The notes under the pieces are model-generated. The model saw only the letters and a list, made by a program, of their open reading frames with translations. It was not told where the DNA came from and searched no databases. A program made the position numbers and the translations under genes. 64,000 nt of DNA from Acidovorax sp. KKS102 (lineage in GTDB: Bacteria; Pseudomonadota; Gammaproteobacteria; Burkholderiales; Burkholderiaceae_C). The stretch lies in assembly GCF_000302535.1 (NCBI RefSeq), contig NC_018708.1, positions 868,001 to 932,000 of the forward strand, read 5' to 3'. Shown here piece after piece: positions 63,412-64,000 of the stretch (the stretch's first letter is position 1; each line of letters starts with the position of its first letter).

Positions 63412-64000
63412 ATGTCTTTGCGGCTCAAATTCAACCTGGTGCTGGCGGGCGTGCTGCTGCTGGCGGTGCTGGGCGCGGGCGCGTATGTGCACCGCTTCCT
63501 GCAGCAATCGGCCATCGAGGAGGTACAGCACAACTCGCAGATCATGATGCACGCTGCCATGGCCATCCGCGACTACACCACCGAGCTGGTCAAGCCGCAC
63601 CTGGACGTGACGCTGGCCGAGAAATTCCTGCCGCAGACCGTGCCTGCTTATGCCGCCACCGAGACGCTGCGCCGGCTGCAGAACCGGTTTCCGGGCTATG
63701 AGTACAAGGAAGCGGTGCTCAACCCCACCAACCTGCGAGACCGCGCCAACGAATGGGAAGAGCGCATCATCAGCGACTTCCGCGAAGGCCGCGCTGACCT
63801 CAAGAAAGAAGTGACGGGCGAGGTGGGCGAGGGCATGCACCGTGCGATGTACGTGGCCCGCCCCATCACCATCAAGCAGCCCCAGTGCATGGCCTGCCAC
63901 AGCACGCCCGCCGTGGCGCCCCCCACCATGCTCAAGGTCTATGGCGACAAGAACGGTTTTGGCTGGGGCATGAACGAAACCGTGGGCATCCAGGTGGTGA
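63412..64000 (+). CDS. membrane protein with Tll0287-like (DUF3365) heme-binding domain, partial
   Basis: The first 196 residues of a protein that runs past the right edge. An N-terminal membrane helix (FNLVLAGVLLLAVLGAGAYV) is followed by a periplasmic domain (about 30-190). It resembles Tll0287/DUF3365 sensors, with AMAIRDYTTELVKPHL, QTVPAYAATETLRRL and PTNLRDRANEWE. A CMACH motif would bind c-type heme. Such domains usually sit in front of HAMP and a kinase, chemotaxis or cyclic-di-GMP output, which would lie outside the window. GGGAGAA precedes ATG 63412. Confidence 0.82.
   Translation, partial: MSLRLKFNLVLAGVLLLAVLGAGAYVHRFLQQSAIEEVQHNSQIMMHAAMAIRDYTTELVKPHLDVTLAEKFLPQTVPAYAATETLRRLQNRFPGYEYKEAVLNPTNLRDRANEWEERIISDFREGRADLKKEVTGEVGEGMHRAMYVARPITIKQPQCMACHSTPAVAPPTMLKVYGDKNGFGWGMNETVGIQVV

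Overview
The window is high-GC DNA from a beta-proteobacterium, most likely a member of the Comamonadaceae (Acidovorax or a close relative). The signs are several Bug/TctC-type periplasmic receptors, a full Entner-Doudoroff glucose locus under a HexR-type regulator, a reductive pyrimidine pathway, an NrtR-controlled NAD salvage block, and a dispersed A+T-rich intergenic element built on GCTAT...ATAGC that I associate with this family. No rRNA, tRNA, CRISPR array, prophage or intact insertion sequence was seen. Nearly all genes look like native metabolic genes in tight operons.

Layout. (1) 0.2-15.8 kb: a LysR regulator diverges from a pimelate-type (pim-like) beta-oxidation operon: bifunctional hydratase/dehydrogenase, thiolase, two acyl-CoA dehydrogenases, enoyl-CoA hydratase, class III CoA-transferase, two Bug receptors and an acyl-CoA ligase. 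It is followed by etfBA, the electron acceptor of the dehydrogenases, and a third Bug receptor. (2) 15.8-41.7 kb: central sugar metabolism. This holds hexR, an AfuABC-like importer (probably for sugar phosphates), transaldolase, a two-component system, a glucose-type ABC importer with a LamB-family porin, glucokinase, a VOC protein, zwf, pgi, an AGE-family epimerase/isomerase, a GFA protein, an SMP-30 lactonase, edd and eda. Five HexR-like boxes lie at the promoters of this block. (3) 41.9-46.5 kb: a DUF805 protein, groES-groEL with a CIRCE operator under overlapping sigma-32/sigma-70 promoter elements, argC and a LysR regulator. (4) 46.6-48.9 kb: an orphan Rieske protein gene with a close sigma-54 promoter match, divergent from a sigma-54 activator with a Cys/His-rich PAS domain. 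(5) 49.0-57.3 kb: a RutR-like repressor and the reductive pyrimidine catabolic genes preT, preA, an NCS1 transporter, dihydropyrimidinase and an M20 carbamoyl-amino-acid hydrolase. (6) 57.3-63.3 kb: NAD salvage, with nadM-Nudix, nadE, pncB, pncA and the Nudix-derived repressor NrtR. (7) From 63.4 kb a heme-binding membrane sensor runs off the edge.

Between the genes there are several repeat systems. A small family (A) has nine clear copies and two weak ones. A GC-rich family (B) has three copies, each starting within about 10 nt after a stop codon. A 640-bp nested palindrome lies near 22.4-23.0 kb, and a roughly 270-bp MITE-like element sits exactly at the stop codon of the porin gene. The most interesting leads are the sigma-54/Rieske pair, the reconstructed HexR regulon together with the AfuABC-like importer, and the placement of the repeats.
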